Shown here piece after piece: positions 53,947 through 64,000 of a stretch of DNA of 64,000 nucleotides. Source of the DNA: Ammoniphilus sp. YIM 78166. Lineage in GTDB: Bacteria; Bacillota; Bacilli; Aneurinibacillales; RAOX-1. The stretch covers positions 496,001-560,000 of the forward strand of contig NZ_SDLR01000001.1 in the NCBI RefSeq assembly GCF_004522215.1, written 5' to 3'. Within the stretch, counting starts at the first letter, position 1, and each line of letters starts with the position of its first letter. The notes under the pieces were generated by a model that had not been told where the DNA came from, made no database searches, and was given only the letters and a program-made list of their open reading frames with translations. The translations under genes were made by a program, and so were the position numbers.

Positions 53947-55482
53947 ATGTATTATCCCCCCGTCGAAAAAGCAGTAGAGCTTGCTGCTCAATATAATTTG
54001 ATTCCCATTAGAATGACCTTTATGGCTGATCAGGAAACACCGATCAGTATTTTTCAAAGATTGCGCTGCGATGGTTCGTTCCTTCTAGAGAGTGTAGAAG
54101 GTGGCACGCGTTGGGCGAGATATTCTTTTATTGGCTTGAATCCGCTCATGACCCTTCAAGCGAAGAAAGGAAAAGTAACGATTCACTACCGAAATGCGCC
54201 TTCAGTTGAATCCTTTGAGCACCCTATTGAGCGGTTGCGCCAGGAGCTTCAGTCGTTTCGCAGCCCCGATGAGCTGGATTTTCCCCGATTTTCCGGAGGG
54301 GCCGTTGGATATTTTGGCTATGACATTCTACGCTACTATGAGGAGCTTCCTGAAGCAAAACAAAACGACCTAAACATGGATGATGTCAAGTTCATGTTTG
54401 CCGACGAAGTCATTGTATTCGACCACTTGAAGCAAGAAATCCAAGTTATCGGCCATATTATGGTGGAACCAGGAGACGGTCGATCTGACATAGAGGCCAA
54501 ATATCAAGCTTGTTGTCAGAGAATTAAGGCATTAGCGAGAAAAACGCGAAGCCGCGAACAGATGCCCAGCGAATTATATGTCGTACCCCATGAGTATGAA
54601 CCAATTGAGGTACAATCCAATCTAACGCAACCCGAATTCATCAAAATGGTAGAAGCGGCGAAGGAATATATCGCTTCAGGAGATATTTTTCAAGTGGTTC
54701 TCTCCCAGCGCTTCTCGGTTGAGGATTCGCCTGATCCGTTCCATGTGTATCGCGTGCTGCGTTCCTTGAACCCATCTCCCTACATGTATTTCCTCCAGTT
54801 TGCGGAGGATGAGATCCTCGTAGGAACATCTCCAGAGCTCTTAGTGAGAGTCGAAGATGGCAAGGTAGAGAACCGACCGATTGCAGGCACCCGCCGAAGA
54901 GGACGGACAGCGGAGGAAGACGAATATCTAAAAGCGGACCTACTAGCTGACGAGAAGGAAAGAGCGGAGCATCATATGCTCATCGACCTAGGGCGCAATG
55001 ATGTCGGCAGAGTTTCTTCCTATGGATCTGTTCAGGTAGAACAGTTCATGGAAATTGAGATGTACTCACATGTCATGCATATTGTGTCTCATGTGACAGG
55101 CAGACTTCAGGAAAACAGGGATGCCTTCGACGCGTTAGCTTCCTGTTTCCCAGCAGGGACGGTATCAGGGGCACCGAAGCTTAGGGCTATGGAAATCATT
55201 GCGGAACTGGAGCCTCACGCAAGGAATGCCTATGCGGGCGCGATCGGATACTTTAGCTTCTCTGGGAATATGGATTCCTGTATTACGATCCGCACCATTG
55301 TATTTAAAAATGGGAAAGCCTATATTCAGGCCGGTGCAGGCATTGTAGCGGATTCGGTACCAGAAAAGGAATTTGAAGAAACGGAAAATAAAGCTGGAGC
55401 CTTAGTAAGAGCCATTCAAATGGCCAAGCAGATTCAGAGATTAGAGGAGGATGACGAGTATGTTTCAACCCCTACTAAATAA
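53947..55482 (+). CDS. trpE: Anthranilate synthase component I
   Basis: 511 aa; chorismate plus glutamine-derived ammonia to anthranilate. Tryptophan feedback motif LLES in GSFLLESVEGG, and C-terminal chorismate-binding blocks PFIQVVLSQRF-type (IFQVVLSQRFS), GTSPELLVR, RPIAGTRRRG, and FPAGTVSGAPK. No trpG follows, as in Bacillus, where the amidotransferase comes from the folate operon. Overlaps trpD by 23 bp. Confidence 0.97.
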   Translation: MYYPPVEKAVELAAQYNLIPIRMTFMADQETPISIFQRLRCDGSFLLESVEGGTRWARYSFIGLNPLMTLQAKKGKVTIHYRNAPSVESFEHPIERLRQELQSFRSPDELDFPRFSGGAVGYFGYDILRYYEELPEAKQNDLNMDDVKFMFADEVIVFDHLKQEIQVIGHIMVEPGDGRSDIEAKYQACCQRIKALARKTRSREQMPSELYVVPHEYEPIEVQSNLTQPEFIKMVEAAKEYIASGDIFQVVLSQRFSVEDSPDPFHVYRVLRSLNPSPYMYFLQFAEDEILVGTSPELLVRVEDGKVENRPIAGTRRRGRTAEEDEYLKADLLADEKERAEHHMLIDLGRNDVGRVSSYGSVQVEQFMEIEMYSHVMHIVSHVTGRLQENRDAFDALASCFPAGTVSGAPKLRAMEIIAELEPHARNAYAGAIGYFSFSGNMDSCITIRTIVFKNGKAYIQAGAGIVADSVPEKEFEETENKAGALVRAIQMAKQIQRLEEDDEYVSTPTK

Positions 55483-56485
55483 GGTAGTTGACTTGAAGCA
55501 TTTGAGCCGAGAAGAGTCTAGAGAAGCGATGAGTTTAATTATGTCTGGTGAAGTGCCTGCTTCGCAGCTAGCGAGCTTTTTAACGGCGATGAAAATAAAA
55601 GGTGAAACGGTAGAGGAAATTACAGGTTTCGCTTTGACTATGAGAGAAAAATCATTAAAGGTACAGGTGCCTAACCACAACCTAATTGATACCTGCGGTA
55701 CTGGCGGCGATGGAGGAAGGACCTTTAATATTTCTACAGCTTCCGCCTTTGTGGCAGCAGCAGGCGGAGCAAGGGTAGCGAAGCACGGCAATCGTGCCGT
55801 ATCGAGCAAGAGCGGAAGCGCAGATGTGTTGGAGCAGCTCGATATCTCTATCCAATTAGGTGAGGCAGAAGCGAAGACTTGCTTAGAGATGACAAACCTG
55901 TGCTTCATGTTTGCCCCTTTTTACCATCAAGCGATGAAGCATGCAGTAGCCACTCGCAAAGAGATCGGCTTTCGCACCGTCTTTAACCTATTGGGTCCTT
56001 TGACGAATCCGGCCCAAGCAGACCGTCAGCTCATGGGAATCTATGATGCTAGTCTAGCAGAAAAGGTGGCGCAGGTGCTTCGTGAGCTCGGGCTGGTAAA
56101 AGCCCTGATCGTCGCAGGCGAAGATGGTCTAGATGAAATTAGTATTTCGGCACCTACTAAAGTAGTGGAACTAAACGAGGGAGACATCAAGTCTTATACC
56201 CTTACTCCGGAGGAGTTGGGCTTGAGCCGCTACCCAATTAGTCAAATTTCCGGAGGAAATGCAACAGAAAATGCAGTGGTTATTCAACGTATCTTCTCAG
56301 GGCAAAAAGGAGCCGACCGAGATATTGTGTTAGCAAATAGCGCGGCATCCTTGTATTTGGCAGATCGCGTTTCCTCCTTGCAAGAAGGGGTAAAGGCGGC
56401 TAGGGAGATTATCGATCAGGGTCTAGCAATAGAAAAACTACAACAAGTAGCTAAGGTAACTAGGGGGATGTCCCATGTTGGATAA
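55460..56485 (+). CDS. trpD: Anthranilate phosphoribosyltransferase
   Basis: About 341 aa. PRPP-binding DTCGTGGDGG, KHGNRAVSSKSGSAD, and NLLGPLTNPA. Start ATG 55460 has GAGGAGG 9 nt upstream; in-frame ATG 55451 abuts that RBS and is rejected. Overlaps the end of trpE. Confidence 0.97.
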   Translation: MFQPLLNKVVDLKHLSREESREAMSLIMSGEVPASQLASFLTAMKIKGETVEEITGFALTMREKSLKVQVPNHNLIDTCGTGGDGGRTFNISTASAFVAAAGGARVAKHGNRAVSSKSGSADVLEQLDISIQLGEAEAKTCLEMTNLCFMFAPFYHQAMKHAVATRKEIGFRTVFNLLGPLTNPAQADRQLMGIYDASLAEKVAQVLRELGLVKALIVAGEDGLDEISISAPTKVVELNEGDIKSYTLTPEELGLSRYPISQISGGNATENAVVIQRIFSGQKGADRDIVLANSAASLYLADRVSSLQEGVKAAREIIDQGLAIEKLQQVAKVTRGMSHVG

Positions 56486-57257
56486 AATTGTGGCAACGAA
56501 GCTTATAGAAATTGAACAGCTTAAGCAGGAGTGGAACCAAGACGAGATGGAGCGGCAGATTGCTGAACTGCCTCCAACCAGGTCTTTTATCAACCGATTG
56601 GTACAAAGCCAGCGTTCCATTAGCGTCATCGCGGAGGTTAAAAAAGCTTCCCCTTCTAAAGGGTTGATTCGACAGGATTTTGATCCTCTTGCAATTGCTA
56701 AGGCGTATGACTTGGCAGGCGTCGATGCGATGTCTGTACTCACAGATGTAGACTATTTTCAGGGGAGTAATACGTATCTAACGGAGATTCGCAAGCAAAC
56801 CAATACACCTATTATTCGAAAAGATTTTATCATTGACCCCTTACAAGTTTACGAAGCCAGAAGAATTGGTGCAGATTGTATATTATTGATTGCTGCGATC
56901 CTAAGCTCTCAACAATTAGAAGAACTGTCCTCCCTAGCCGATAGACTAGGGTTGGACGTCTTAATTGAAATCCATAACAAAGAAGAACTGGAGCTTGTAC
57001 TAGCTTCTACGCAGCCTCGTTTGATTGGGATTAATAACCGTAATTTGAAGACCTTCGAAACCTCACTTCAAACGACGGAGGAGCTTCTACCGTTTATCCC
57101 GAATTCTCTTCCTGTGGTAAGCGAAAGCGGCATTCATTCTGCAGATGATATTCGTTATTTGCGTGAGCTGGGCAGGGTCAGGGCTGTATTAGTAGGCGAG
57201 CATTTTATGCGCAAGCCTGATATTGCAGCAGCTGTAGAGGAGTTAGTGGGATCATGA
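56475..57257 (+). CDS. trpC: Indole-3-glycerol phosphate synthase
   Basis: 260 aa TIM barrel. VIAEVKKASPSKGLI, VLTDVDYFQGS, RKDFIIDPLQVYEAR, and VSESGI. Starts 11 bp before the trpD stop; AGGGGGA upstream. Stop overlaps the trpF start (ATGA). Confidence 0.97.
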   Translation: MLDKIVATKLIEIEQLKQEWNQDEMERQIAELPPTRSFINRLVQSQRSISVIAEVKKASPSKGLIRQDFDPLAIAKAYDLAGVDAMSVLTDVDYFQGSNTYLTEIRKQTNTPIIRKDFIIDPLQVYEARRIGADCILLIAAILSSQQLEELSSLADRLGLDVLIEIHNKEELELVLASTQPRLIGINNRNLKTFETSLQTTEELLPFIPNSLPVVSESGIHSADDIRYLRELGRVRAVLVGEHFMRKPDIAAAVEELVGS

Positions 57258-57913
57258 GAGCTGCCCCGTTAGTCAAATGCTGTGGATTTAAAGATGCAGA
57301 AGGACTGTCGCAGTTGAATGCTTTAGGCGTAGACTTTGTGGGGTTCATATTGGCTCCGAGTAAACGAAATGTGAACCCAGCGGATCTGCCAGGACTGTTT
57401 CAAGCTGTACCTGCGGGAATGAAGAAGGTTGGCGTATTTGTAAACCCGAGCCTAAGTGAGCTAGCTGACGTGATGAAGATCGCCGCGTTCGATCTGATTC
57501 AGCTGCACGGACAAGAAAGTCCAGACTTTTGCAGACAATTGAAGCAAGAGTTTTCGGTAGATATCATCAAGGCTGTACACATCGGGGACGGTCAGGGACA
57601 AGTCCCGCCGGATGAATACGGAAAATGGATTGATTATCTTTTATTGGATACCTTAGACCCGCAAGCGGCCGGTGGGACGGGCAAAACGTTCCGCTGGGAC
57701 GTGATCCCTATGTTTGAGCAGTGGTGCAAGGTGCACGGAGTGAAGCTATTAGTTGCCGGCGGCATTACCCCGGAAAATGCGTTGCAGCTTATATCGGAGT
57801 GGCCTCTTGCAGGTATTGATGTAGCTAGCGGAATTGAAACCGATGGACGGAAGGATCGTTTGAAAATAGAGAAGTTGGTAGAAAGGGTGAAGGGGAATGG
57901 CAGGAGTACCTAA
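57254..57913 (+). CDS. trpF: Phosphoribosylanthranilate isomerase
   Basis: 219 aa TIM barrel. [11 protein letters not shown] (catalytic Cys), [28 protein letters not shown], and GGITPENA. Translationally coupled on both sides: ATGA overlap with trpC, and a 17-bp overlap with trpB. Confidence 0.96.
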   Translation: MRAAPLVKCCGFKDAEGLSQLNALGVDFVGFILAPSKRNVNPADLPGLFQAVPAGMKKVGVFVNPSLSELADVMKIAAFDLIQLHGQESPDFCRQLKQEFSVDIIKAVHIGDGQGQVPPDEYGKWIDYLLLDTLDPQAAGGTGKTFRWDVIPMFEQWCKVHGVKLLVAGGITPENALQLISEWPLAGIDVASGIETDGRKDRLKIEKLVERVKGNGRST

Positions 57914-59090
57914 CGAGCACGGCCGTTTTGGAGAGTTTGGTGGAAAGTATGTACCGGAAACCTTAATGAACGCGCTAGAAGAGCTCGAGAGAGAATATCA
58001 GTTGGCTAAAGAAGACGCAGAATTCCAAGAAGAATTGAACTATCATCTTACTTACTTTTCAGGTCGAGCTACACCATTGTATTTTGCCGACCGTCTAACG
58101 GCACACCTCGGTGGTGCCAAGATCTATCTTAAGCGTGAAGATTTAAACCATACAGGGGCCCATAAACTCAATAATGCCTTGGCACAGGGACTATTGGCGA
58201 AGCGCATGGGAAAAAACAAAATTGTAGCGGAAACCGGCGCTGGACAGCATGGAGTGGCTTCAGCAACCGTTGCAGCCAAGCTTGGATTGCAGTGCAAGGT
58301 ATTCATGGGAGAAGAAGACATTCGCAGACAGCAGCTCAATGTTTTTAGAATGCAACTGTTGGGCGCAGAAGTGATTCCGGTGAGCTCAGGCACAAAGACC
58401 TTAAAGGATGCCACCAACGAAGCCATCCGCTATTGGGTGACTAATGTGGAGGATACCTTCTATTTGATAGGTTCAGTTGTGGGGCCGCATCCGTATCCGA
58501 TGATCGTCCGAGATTTCCAAAGGGTGATCGGAGATGAAACCAAGGAACAGATCTTAGAGCTGGAAGGCAGACTTCCGGATACCATTGTTGCTTGCGTGGG
58601 TGGCGGAAGCAACGCGATGGGAATTTTCTATCCTTTTGTCGCGGATCCTTCGGTACGTTTAATCGGGGTGGAGGCAGCTGGACATGGTGTGGATACGGAT
58701 AAGCATGCCGCCACCTTTGCGAAAGGGACCAAGGGAGTAATCCATGGCTCGTTGACTTATCTTCTACAGGACGAATGGGGACAGATTCAAGAGCCTCACT
58801 CTATTTCCGCTGGTCTTGATTACCCAGGCGTTGGGCCAGAGCACGCTTACTTGAAGGAAGTTGGGCGTGCGGCTTATCATCCGATTACGGATCAAGAAGC
58901 TCTGGAGGCGCTGCAGCTGCTTTGTAAGACAGAAGGGATTATTCCTGCCCTAGAATCTTCTCATGCGATAGCAGAGGCAATGAAGCTGGCTCCACAGCTT
59001 CCAGCGGATCATCTTTTGGTGGTTTGCTTATCGGGCAGAGGAGACAAAGACGTAGAAGCGATACAGCACCATCTGAAGGGGGAAGTCTAA
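57897..59090 (+). CDS. trpB: Tryptophan synthase beta chain
   Basis: 397 aa, PLP-dependent condensation of indole with serine. PLP Lys in [25 protein letters not shown], the phosphate-binding [10 protein letters not shown], and [10 protein letters not shown]. TrpB1-type. The stop overlaps the trpA start (TAATG). Confidence 0.97.
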   Translation: MAGVPNEHGRFGEFGGKYVPETLMNALEELEREYQLAKEDAEFQEELNYHLTYFSGRATPLYFADRLTAHLGGAKIYLKREDLNHTGAHKLNNALAQGLLAKRMGKNKIVAETGAGQHGVASATVAAKLGLQCKVFMGEEDIRRQQLNVFRMQLLGAEVIPVSSGTKTLKDATNEAIRYWVTNVEDTFYLIGSVVGPHPYPMIVRDFQRVIGDETKEQILELEGRLPDTIVACVGGGSNAMGIFYPFVADPSVRLIGVEAAGHGVDTDKHAATFAKGTKGVIHGSLTYLLQDEWGQIQEPHSISAGLDYPGVGPEHAYLKEVGRAAYHPITDQEALEALQLLCKTEGIIPALESSHAIAEAMKLAPQLPADHLLVVCLSGRGDKDVEAIQHHLKGEV

Positions 59091-59902
59091 TGCAGAACTA
59101 TACCATTGCGGAAAAGTTTGCCCAACGAAAGGGTCCCTTGTTCATTCCCTTTATTACGGCTGGAGATCCGAGTCCTGAGGCAACGGTTGCGATTGCTTTA
59201 GCCTTAGAAGAAGCAGGAGCGGATATATTAGAGCTAGGCGTCCCTTATTCAGATCCCCTGGCAGATGGTCCGACGATTCAGCGTGCATCCGCACGTGCGC
59301 TTCGTCACAAGGTCTCCATTCAAGATTGCTTGAGCATGGCGCAGCAGATGCGTCAGCAAGGGTTATCTATCCCAATCATTTTATTTACGTACTTTAATCC
59401 CGTCCTGCAGTACGGATTTACTCGCTTGTTTGAACAAATGAAGGAAGTGGGAGCAAACGGTATTTTAATTCCTGATTTGCCAGTGGAAGAAAGCGGTGAG
59501 GTGCGACGAGTGTCTCAGCAATTTGGCTTGCCTTTGATTTCATTAGTGGCGCCTACTTCCCAGCAGCGTATCCAAAGGATTGCAGAACAAGCAGAAGGAT
59601 TCGTCTATTGTGTATCCTCGCTAGGGGTGACAGGCGCTAGAAGTGAGCTTGCCGCAGGAATAGATTCGTTTCTTCAGGAAGTAAGAAAGCATGCGAATGT
59701 CCCTGTGGCCGTAGGCTTCGGGATCTCAAGGCCAGAGCAAATGGCTCAATTAGCTCCCCATTGCGATGGACTCATTGTGGGGAGTGCGCTTGTTCAAGTG
59801 ATAGAAGAAGCAGGTGAATTGCTTTTGGACGAGGATAAGCGAGCCCAAGGACTGGAAATGATAAAAATGTTTGTACAAAACCTAAAATCTGGAGTAAGAT
59901 AG
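59090..59902 (+). CDS. trpA: Tryptophan synthase alpha chain
   Basis: 270 aa; cleaves indole-glycerol phosphate and passes indole to TrpB. Catalytic Glu in ILELGVPYSDPLADGP, FITAGDPS at the N-terminus, GVTGAR, and VGFGIS. ATG 59090 overlaps the trpB stop, with GAAGGGGGAAG upstream; the longer frame from 59024 is rejected. Confidence 0.97.
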   Translation: MQNYTIAEKFAQRKGPLFIPFITAGDPSPEATVAIALALEEAGADILELGVPYSDPLADGPTIQRASARALRHKVSIQDCLSMAQQMRQQGLSIPIILFTYFNPVLQYGFTRLFEQMKEVGANGILIPDLPVEESGEVRRVSQQFGLPLISLVAPTSQQRIQRIAEQAEGFVYCVSSLGVTGARSELAAGIDSFLQEVRKHANVPVAVGFGISRPEQMAQLAPHCDGLIVGSALVQVIEEAGELLLDEDKRAQGLEMIKMFVQNLKSGVR

Positions 59903-59930
59903 AAAAAAATTTACTCTAGGAGTGAGAGAC

Positions 59931-61010
59931 ATGAATCCTAAAAAGCAAATTGTAGACTTACCGGTCTATCAACCAGGGAAGCCGATAGATGAAGTGAAGC
60001 GCGAGCTCGGACTAGAGAAGATTGTGAAGCTAGCCTCCAATGAAAATCCATTCGGCTGCTCTCCATTAGTTAAACCAGCCGTCCAATCTGTACTCGATGA
60101 GCTTGCGATCTATCCAGATGGCGGGAGCATGGCGTTGCGCGAGGAAATGGCTTCTTTCTTAGGGGTGCCCGGTTCTCAGCTAGTCTTTGGCAACGGATCA
60201 GATGAGCTCGTCATGCTGACGTCCCGAGCTTATCTTGAAACAGGAACGAATACGGTTATGGCTACTCCTACCTTCCCGGTCTACAAGACCACGGCAACCA
60301 TTGAAGGTGCAGAAGTGATTGAAGTGCCGCTTAAAGATGGCGTACATGATTTAGAAGCGATGCTAGGCAGCATCACAGAGCAAACCCGAGTGGTATGGGT
60401 TTGTAACCCGAATAACCCGTCTGGGACGATGAACGATCAAGAGCAAATCCTGGCGTTTCTAGAGCGGGTCCCAAGCTCTGTACTTGTTGTACTGGATGAA
60501 GCCTATTATGAGTATGTGACGGATTCTTCTTACCCAGAGTCGATTTCTCTGCTTAAGACATTTCCTAATGTATTGATCCTAAGAACCTTCTCCAAAATCT
60601 ATGGGTTAGCAGGACTTCGCATTGGCTATGGTATTGCTTCCGAAGAGATTGTGGATAAGATTAATCGCGTTCGTGAGCCTTTTAACACAAGCAGCATCGC
60701 TCAGAAGGCAGCCATTGTCGCCCTAAAGGACCAAGAATTCGTGAAATCCTGCCGTGAGGCGAACGAGGTGGGAAGAAACCAACTTTATGCCGGGTTCGAA
60801 GAAATGGGACTTTCCTATTATCCATCCCAAGGAAACTTCGTACTAGTCGATACAGGACGTAATGGAAATGACGTATTCCAAGCCCTTCTTCGCAAAGGCT
60901 ACATTGTTCGATCAGGGGTGGCGTTAGGCTTTCCTTCTTCAATACGCGTAACCGTTGGAAGCCAGGAACAGAACGAAGGTTTCCTTACTGCCCTTCGTGA
61001 GGTGTTATAA
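59931..61010 (+). CDS. hisC: Histidinol-phosphate/aromatic aminotransferase
   Basis: About 359 aa, PLP-dependent class I/II aminotransferase, used for histidine and for Tyr/Phe synthesis in Bacillus. KLASNENPFG, GNGSDEL, NPNNPSG, DEAYYEY, and PLP Lys in RTFSKIYGLAGLRIGYG. ATG 59931 follows AGGAGTGAG. Its position in the trp supraoperon supports the dual role. Confidence 0.94.
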   Translation: MNPKKQIVDLPVYQPGKPIDEVKRELGLEKIVKLASNENPFGCSPLVKPAVQSVLDELAIYPDGGSMALREEMASFLGVPGSQLVFGNGSDELVMLTSRAYLETGTNTVMATPTFPVYKTTATIEGAEVIEVPLKDGVHDLEAMLGSITEQTRVVWVCNPNNPSGTMNDQEQILAFLERVPSSVLVVLDEAYYEYVTDSSYPESISLLKTFPNVLILRTFSKIYGLAGLRIGYGIASEEIVDKINRVREPFNTSSIAQKAAIVALKDQEFVKSCREANEVGRNQLYAGFEEMGLSYYPSQGNFVLVDTGRNGNDVFQALLRKGYIVRSGVALGFPSSIRVTVGSQEQNEGFLTALREVL

Positions 61011-62105
61011 GTGAAAAAAGTAGCGGTACTAGGCGTGGGACTCATTGGTGGGTCCCTAGCGCTTTCTTTAAAGAATGAGAATATTGAAATAATCGGCTTT
61101 GATGTGGATGCGCAAAATCTGCAAAAAGCAATCGACTTAGGTGTAATTGATCATGCTACGGACCATTTAGCTGGTGCGGTGCAGGATGCGGACGTAATCT
61201 TTTTATGTTCACCGGTAGGGAAGCTCTTCGAATTGCTTTCTTTCCTGCGCTATACCCCGCTTAAAGAAGGGGCAATTATCTCCGATACCGGCAGCACAAA
61301 ATCGTCCATAATGGAATGGACAAAAGGGTTTCAACAGCGCAAGGTTCATTTTATAGGCGGACATCCGATGGCAGGATCGCACAAGTCTGGGGTGGAAGCG
61401 GCGCATGACCGCTTGTTTGAGAATGCCTACTATGTACTCACTCCTGATGCTACGGTTCCTGAATCCGCCGTTTCTGCTTTAAAGGAGCTCTTGCAGCCTA
61501 CGAAAGCCAATATTGTGGTTCTGGATCCGGAAGAGCATGACCAAATTGTAGGGGCCATCAGTCACTTTCCGCATATCATTGCAGCTGCTCTGGTTAACCA
61601 GGTCGGGCGTTACAGTGAGAACACGCCGTGGTACAACCGCTTAGCAGCAGGTGGTTTTCGGGATATTACGCGGATTGCCTCCAGCAACCCTCATATGTGG
61701 CGAGACATCTTATTACACAACCGCAAGGTGATGCTTTCCTTAGCTGAGGATTGGAGAGGCGTTTTGGATGAGATCATTGGTTTTGTGAAAGAAAACGATG
61801 GTCAAGCTATTGAAGACTTTTTCCGGGATGCCCGTGACTTCCGCGACCAATTGCCAGAACGAACCAAAGGAGCGATCACCCCGCTCTATGATCTTTATGT
61901 GGATGTACCGGATAATCCAGGAGTCATTGGAAAAATCACCACCTTGCTAGGTGTAAAGGATATTAGTATTACAAATATACGTATATTGGAAATTAGGGAG
62001 GACATTATGGGGGTTCTCTTAATCACCTTCCGTAATGATGATGATCTGGAGAAAGCCCGTGAAGAACTCACCAAGGAAGGGTATCGGGTATATTCACGGG
62101 AATAG
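61011..62105 (+). CDS. tyrA: Prephenate dehydrogenase with ACT domain
   Basis: 364 aa; NAD-dependent oxidative decarboxylation of prephenate to 4-hydroxyphenylpyruvate. [41 protein letters not shown], and a C-terminal ACT domain about 295-364 ([16 protein letters not shown]) for tyrosine feedback. GTG start directly after the hisC stop. Confidence 0.96.
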   Translation: MKKVAVLGVGLIGGSLALSLKNENIEIIGFDVDAQNLQKAIDLGVIDHATDHLAGAVQDADVIFLCSPVGKLFELLSFLRYTPLKEGAIISDTGSTKSSIMEWTKGFQQRKVHFIGGHPMAGSHKSGVEAAHDRLFENAYYVLTPDATVPESAVSALKELLQPTKANIVVLDPEEHDQIVGAISHFPHIIAAALVNQVGRYSENTPWYNRLAAGGFRDITRIASSNPHMWRDILLHNRKVMLSLAEDWRGVLDEIIGFVKENDGQAIEDFFRDARDFRDQLPERTKGAITPLYDLYVDVPDNPGVIGKITTLLGVKDISITNIRILEIREDIMGVLLITFRNDDDLEKAREELTKEGYRVYSRE

Positions 62106-62118
62106 GAGGAAGAGGGAT

Positions 62119-63405
62119 ATGTTAACAACGAAAAACGCGAAAAAGATTGTCGGCGAGATCACTGTTCCAGGAGATAAGTCCATCTCCCATCGCGCCGTGA
62201 TGTTTAGCTCCATGGCCAAAGGGAAGGCTCGCATCTATGGATTCCTTCCTGGAGCCGATTGTCTAAGCACCATTAGCTGCTTTAAAAAAATGGGGGTGTC
62301 CATAGAGCAACAAGGAGACCAGGTTGTAGTTGACAGTCAAGGATTAGACGCACTAGTCGAGCCGCATGAGGTTTTAGATGTGGGCAACTCCGGAACGACG
62401 ATCCGCTTAATGTCCGGTATCTTGGCTGGACGTCCCTTTCATTCTACCCTAGTAGGAGACGAGTCGATTGCACGACGTCCGATGAAGCGTGTAGTCAATC
62501 CCTTAAAGCAAATGGGGGCAAGAATTGACGGCCGCTCCGGTGGAGAATTTACGCCGCTTTCGCTTCGCGGAGGCGAGCTAAAGGGCATTGAGTTTCACTC
62601 CCCAGTGGCAAGTGCACAGGTCAAATCTGCTATCATCCTCGCGGGTTTACAGGCTGAAGGAGTAACGACGGTGTACGAGCCTCACCTTTCCCGTGACCAT
62701 ACCGAGCGCATGCTATCTTCTTTTGGCATCGAACTGGAATCCTTCGAAGGGGGAGTCTCGATCCGTGGTGGACAAACCATGGTGCAGCAAGAAGAGATCC
62801 ATGTACCAGGCGATATCTCGTCGGCCGCCTTTATGCTGGCTGCTGCTGCCATTCTACCAGGAAGTGAACTCACGATTCGAGGAGTTGGCGTGAACCCGAC
62901 TAGAACGGGAATCATTGACGTCCTACTTGAGATGGGTTCTGACCTAAAAGTGGAGAATGAGCGCATCCAAAATGGCGAGCCTGTGGCTGACTTAACGATC
63001 CGCTATGCTCCGCTTCGTGGAATCGAAATCGGTGGCGCAATTATCCCTAGGTTGATCGATGAAATCCCGATTATTTCCGTCATCGCATCGCAAGCAGCAG
63101 GAACAACCGTGATTCGCGACGCGGAAGAGCTGAAGGTGAAAGAAACGAACCGCATCGACGTAATGGTCGAGGAATTGCGCAAGATGGGAGCACAGGTGGA
63201 AGGGACTGAGGATGGTATGATTATCCACGGAGGTGCGTCCTTAGTGGGTGCCCATTGTCACAGTCATGGAGATCACCGCATTGGCATGTCTATGGCCATT
63301 GCCGGATTGGTGGCTGAAGGACAAACTACCGTCGAAGAAGCGGAAGCCATCAATGTGTCTTTCCCGGGGTTTGAGGAGACTTTATCGAAGATTGTTGAAG
63401 GTTAA
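62119..63405 (+). CDS. aroA: 3-phosphoshikimate 1-carboxyvinyltransferase (EPSP synthase)
   Basis: 428 aa; shikimate-3-phosphate plus PEP to [68 protein letters not shown], and [13 protein letters not shown]. The residues after the N-terminal NSGT motif read like the glyphosate-tolerant class II type, based on overall resemblance only. ATG 62119 follows AGGAGGAAGAGGG. Called aroE in B. subtilis. Last gene of the supraoperon. Confidence 0.96.
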   Translation: MLTTKNAKKIVGEITVPGDKSISHRAVMFSSMAKGKARIYGFLPGADCLSTISCFKKMGVSIEQQGDQVVVDSQGLDALVEPHEVLDVGNSGTTIRLMSGILAGRPFHSTLVGDESIARRPMKRVVNPLKQMGARIDGRSGGEFTPLSLRGGELKGIEFHSPVASAQVKSAIILAGLQAEGVTTVYEPHLSRDHTERMLSSFGIELESFEGGVSIRGGQTMVQQEEIHVPGDISSAAFMLAAAAILPGSELTIRGVGVNPTRTGIIDVLLEMGSDLKVENERIQNGEPVADLTIRYAPLRGIEIGGAIIPRLIDEIPIISVIASQAAGTTVIRDAEELKVKETNRIDVMVEELRKMGAQVEGTEDGMIIHGGASLVGAHCHSHGDHRIGMSMAIAGLVAEGQTTVEEAEAINVSFPGFEETLSKIVEG

Positions 63406-63410
63406 AAGAA

Positions 63411-63451
63411 AAGCCGGATTCTCCTTTGTTGAAAGGGGATCCGGTTTTTTT
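63411..63451 (+). terminator. Terminator of the aromatic supraoperon
   Basis: Long stem with CCGGATTCTCCTTT paired imperfectly to AAAGGGGATCCGG, followed by seven T residues. A second small dyad, CACGAAA/TTTCGTG, at about 63475-63499 has no U-run. Confidence 0.88.
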
Positions 63452-63581
63452 ACTTGCAGGACTGCATTTTAATCACGAAATCGAGCGTTTCGTGCCCTGA
63501 TTCTGGGGTTACGCCCAAATGAGGTACCGCCTGGCTCAAGTCCTCACTTTCGTTTTCCTATGAACCCACCCCTCGACCTGC

Positions 63582-64000
63582 TTAAACTTCAACAACCGGC
63601 AACTCCAAAGTGACCTTCGTCCCCTTACCCAACGTGCTCTCGAGCATGATTGTGCCTCCATGCTTTTCTGCTATCCATTTTGCCATGGAGAGCCCAAGTC
63701 CAGTACCAGGAAACTGACGAACATTGCCGCCCCGGTAAAAGCGGTCAAATACCTTATGGAGGTCATCCGGGGATACGCCCACTCCCGTATCCTCGATGAT
63801 CGCTTGCAAACGGTTGGGTGTATGCTCAAACCGAAGCTTTACGTATCCTGACACTGTATACTTAAAGGCATTTTCCAGTAGGATCAGGAAAATTTGCTTC
63901 AAAAAGTCTTTGTTACCTTTAATGGAGACATTCTCGATAACAGAATCCCCTTCATATAAGAAGTCCACTCCAGGCTTTACCAACGGATCTACTTGCCCAA
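63582..64000 (-). CDS. Sensor histidine kinase, C-terminal part only
   Basis: The frame stays open to the right edge, so the 5' end lies outside; the TTG at 63983 need not be the start. What is visible is an HATPase_c domain: N-box FLILLENAFKYT, G1 DTGVGV, F-box FDRFYRGG, and G2 GTGLGLSMAKWI, ending KVTLELPVVEV. The HisKA and sensor regions are missing. Partner regulator not seen. Convergent with aroA. Confidence 0.9.
   Translation of the reverse strand, partial: GQVDPLVKPGVDFLYEGDSVIENVSIKGNKDFLKQIFLILLENAFKYTVSGYVKLRFEHTPNRLQAIIEDTGVGVSPDDLHKVFDRFYRGGNVRQFPGTGLGLSMAKWIAEKHGGTIMLESTLGKGTKVTLELPVVEV

Noticed and set aside
55465..55908. 147-aa minus-strand ORF
   Set aside because: Lies wholly antisense to trpD, with low-complexity composition typical of shadow frames.

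Overview
The window is a chromosomal segment of an endospore-forming Bacillales bacterium. Spore genes (sleB, ypeB, spoIVA, prsW, the YIEGIA pair), T-box and TRAP regulation, GGAGG-type ribosome binding sites and Bacillus-type gene order (ypeB-pilZ-cmk-S1 protein; der-plsY-gpsA; spoIVA-hbs-folE-mtrB-hepS; ndk-cheR-aroC-aroB-aroH-trpEDCFBA-hisC-tyrA-aroA) all agree. Futalosine-pathway menaquinone genes and a fused 2-oxoacid:ferredoxin oxidoreductase are unlike Bacillus subtilis and suggest a Paenibacillaceae/Brevibacillus/Ammoniphilus-type lineage. The genus cannot be fixed from the sequence alone.

Layout. 1-11 kb: resDE (5' end cut by the window edge), a HAD-family protein, serA behind a serine-type T-box, a DUF92 membrane protein, ferredoxin, CPBP protease, LysM membrane protein, Ppx/GppA phosphatase and an acyltransferase. 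11-11.6 kb: a non-coding array of eleven 52-bp repeats with internal dyads. 11.6-22.4 kb: a 48-codon gene, an XPB-type helicase, a two-gene 2-oxoacid:ferredoxin oxidoreductase operon (gamma-delta fusion and alpha-beta fusion), a polysaccharide deacetylase, mecA, a DnaG-like/DnaB-like fusion whose TOPRIM acidic residues are partly lost, and glutamate dehydrogenase. 22.4-31.4 kb: asparaginase, prsW, a small Cys protein, sleB-ypeB, PilZ protein, cmk, plsC, S1 protein, fni. 31.4-41.6 kb: yfkD-like, yphA-like, the YIEGIA protein and its small partner, der, plsY, gpsA, small spore-region genes, spoIVA and hbs. 41.7-51 kb: ctaA and an MFS transporter on the minus strand, then folE-mtrB, hepS-mqnP-mqnA-hepT, ndk and cheR. 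51-63.4 kb: the aromatic amino acid supraoperon aroC-aroB-aroH-trpEDCFBA-hisC-tyrA-aroA. A histidine kinase runs off the right edge.

How the genes connect. mtrB encodes TRAP, and the trp leader about 9 kb away has a clear run of GAG/UAG triplets, an intrinsic attenuator and a hairpin covering the trpE Shine-Dalgarno, so sensor and target are both present. The leader also holds a 21-codon ORF with a good ribosome binding site that overlaps the attenuator. Chorismate made by aroA/aroC feeds the trp, tyr/phe and MqnA (menaquinone) branches. HepS/HepT supply the heptaprenyl chain for the MqnP prenyltransferase, and ResDE, CtaA and ferredoxin belong to the respiratory side.

Most of the window is ordinary core genome. 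The items that best reward a second look are the degenerate-TOPRIM primase-helicase fusion, the 52-bp repeat array, the trp leader peptide ORF, and the doubly fused ferredoxin oxidoreductase with two dyads at its promoter.
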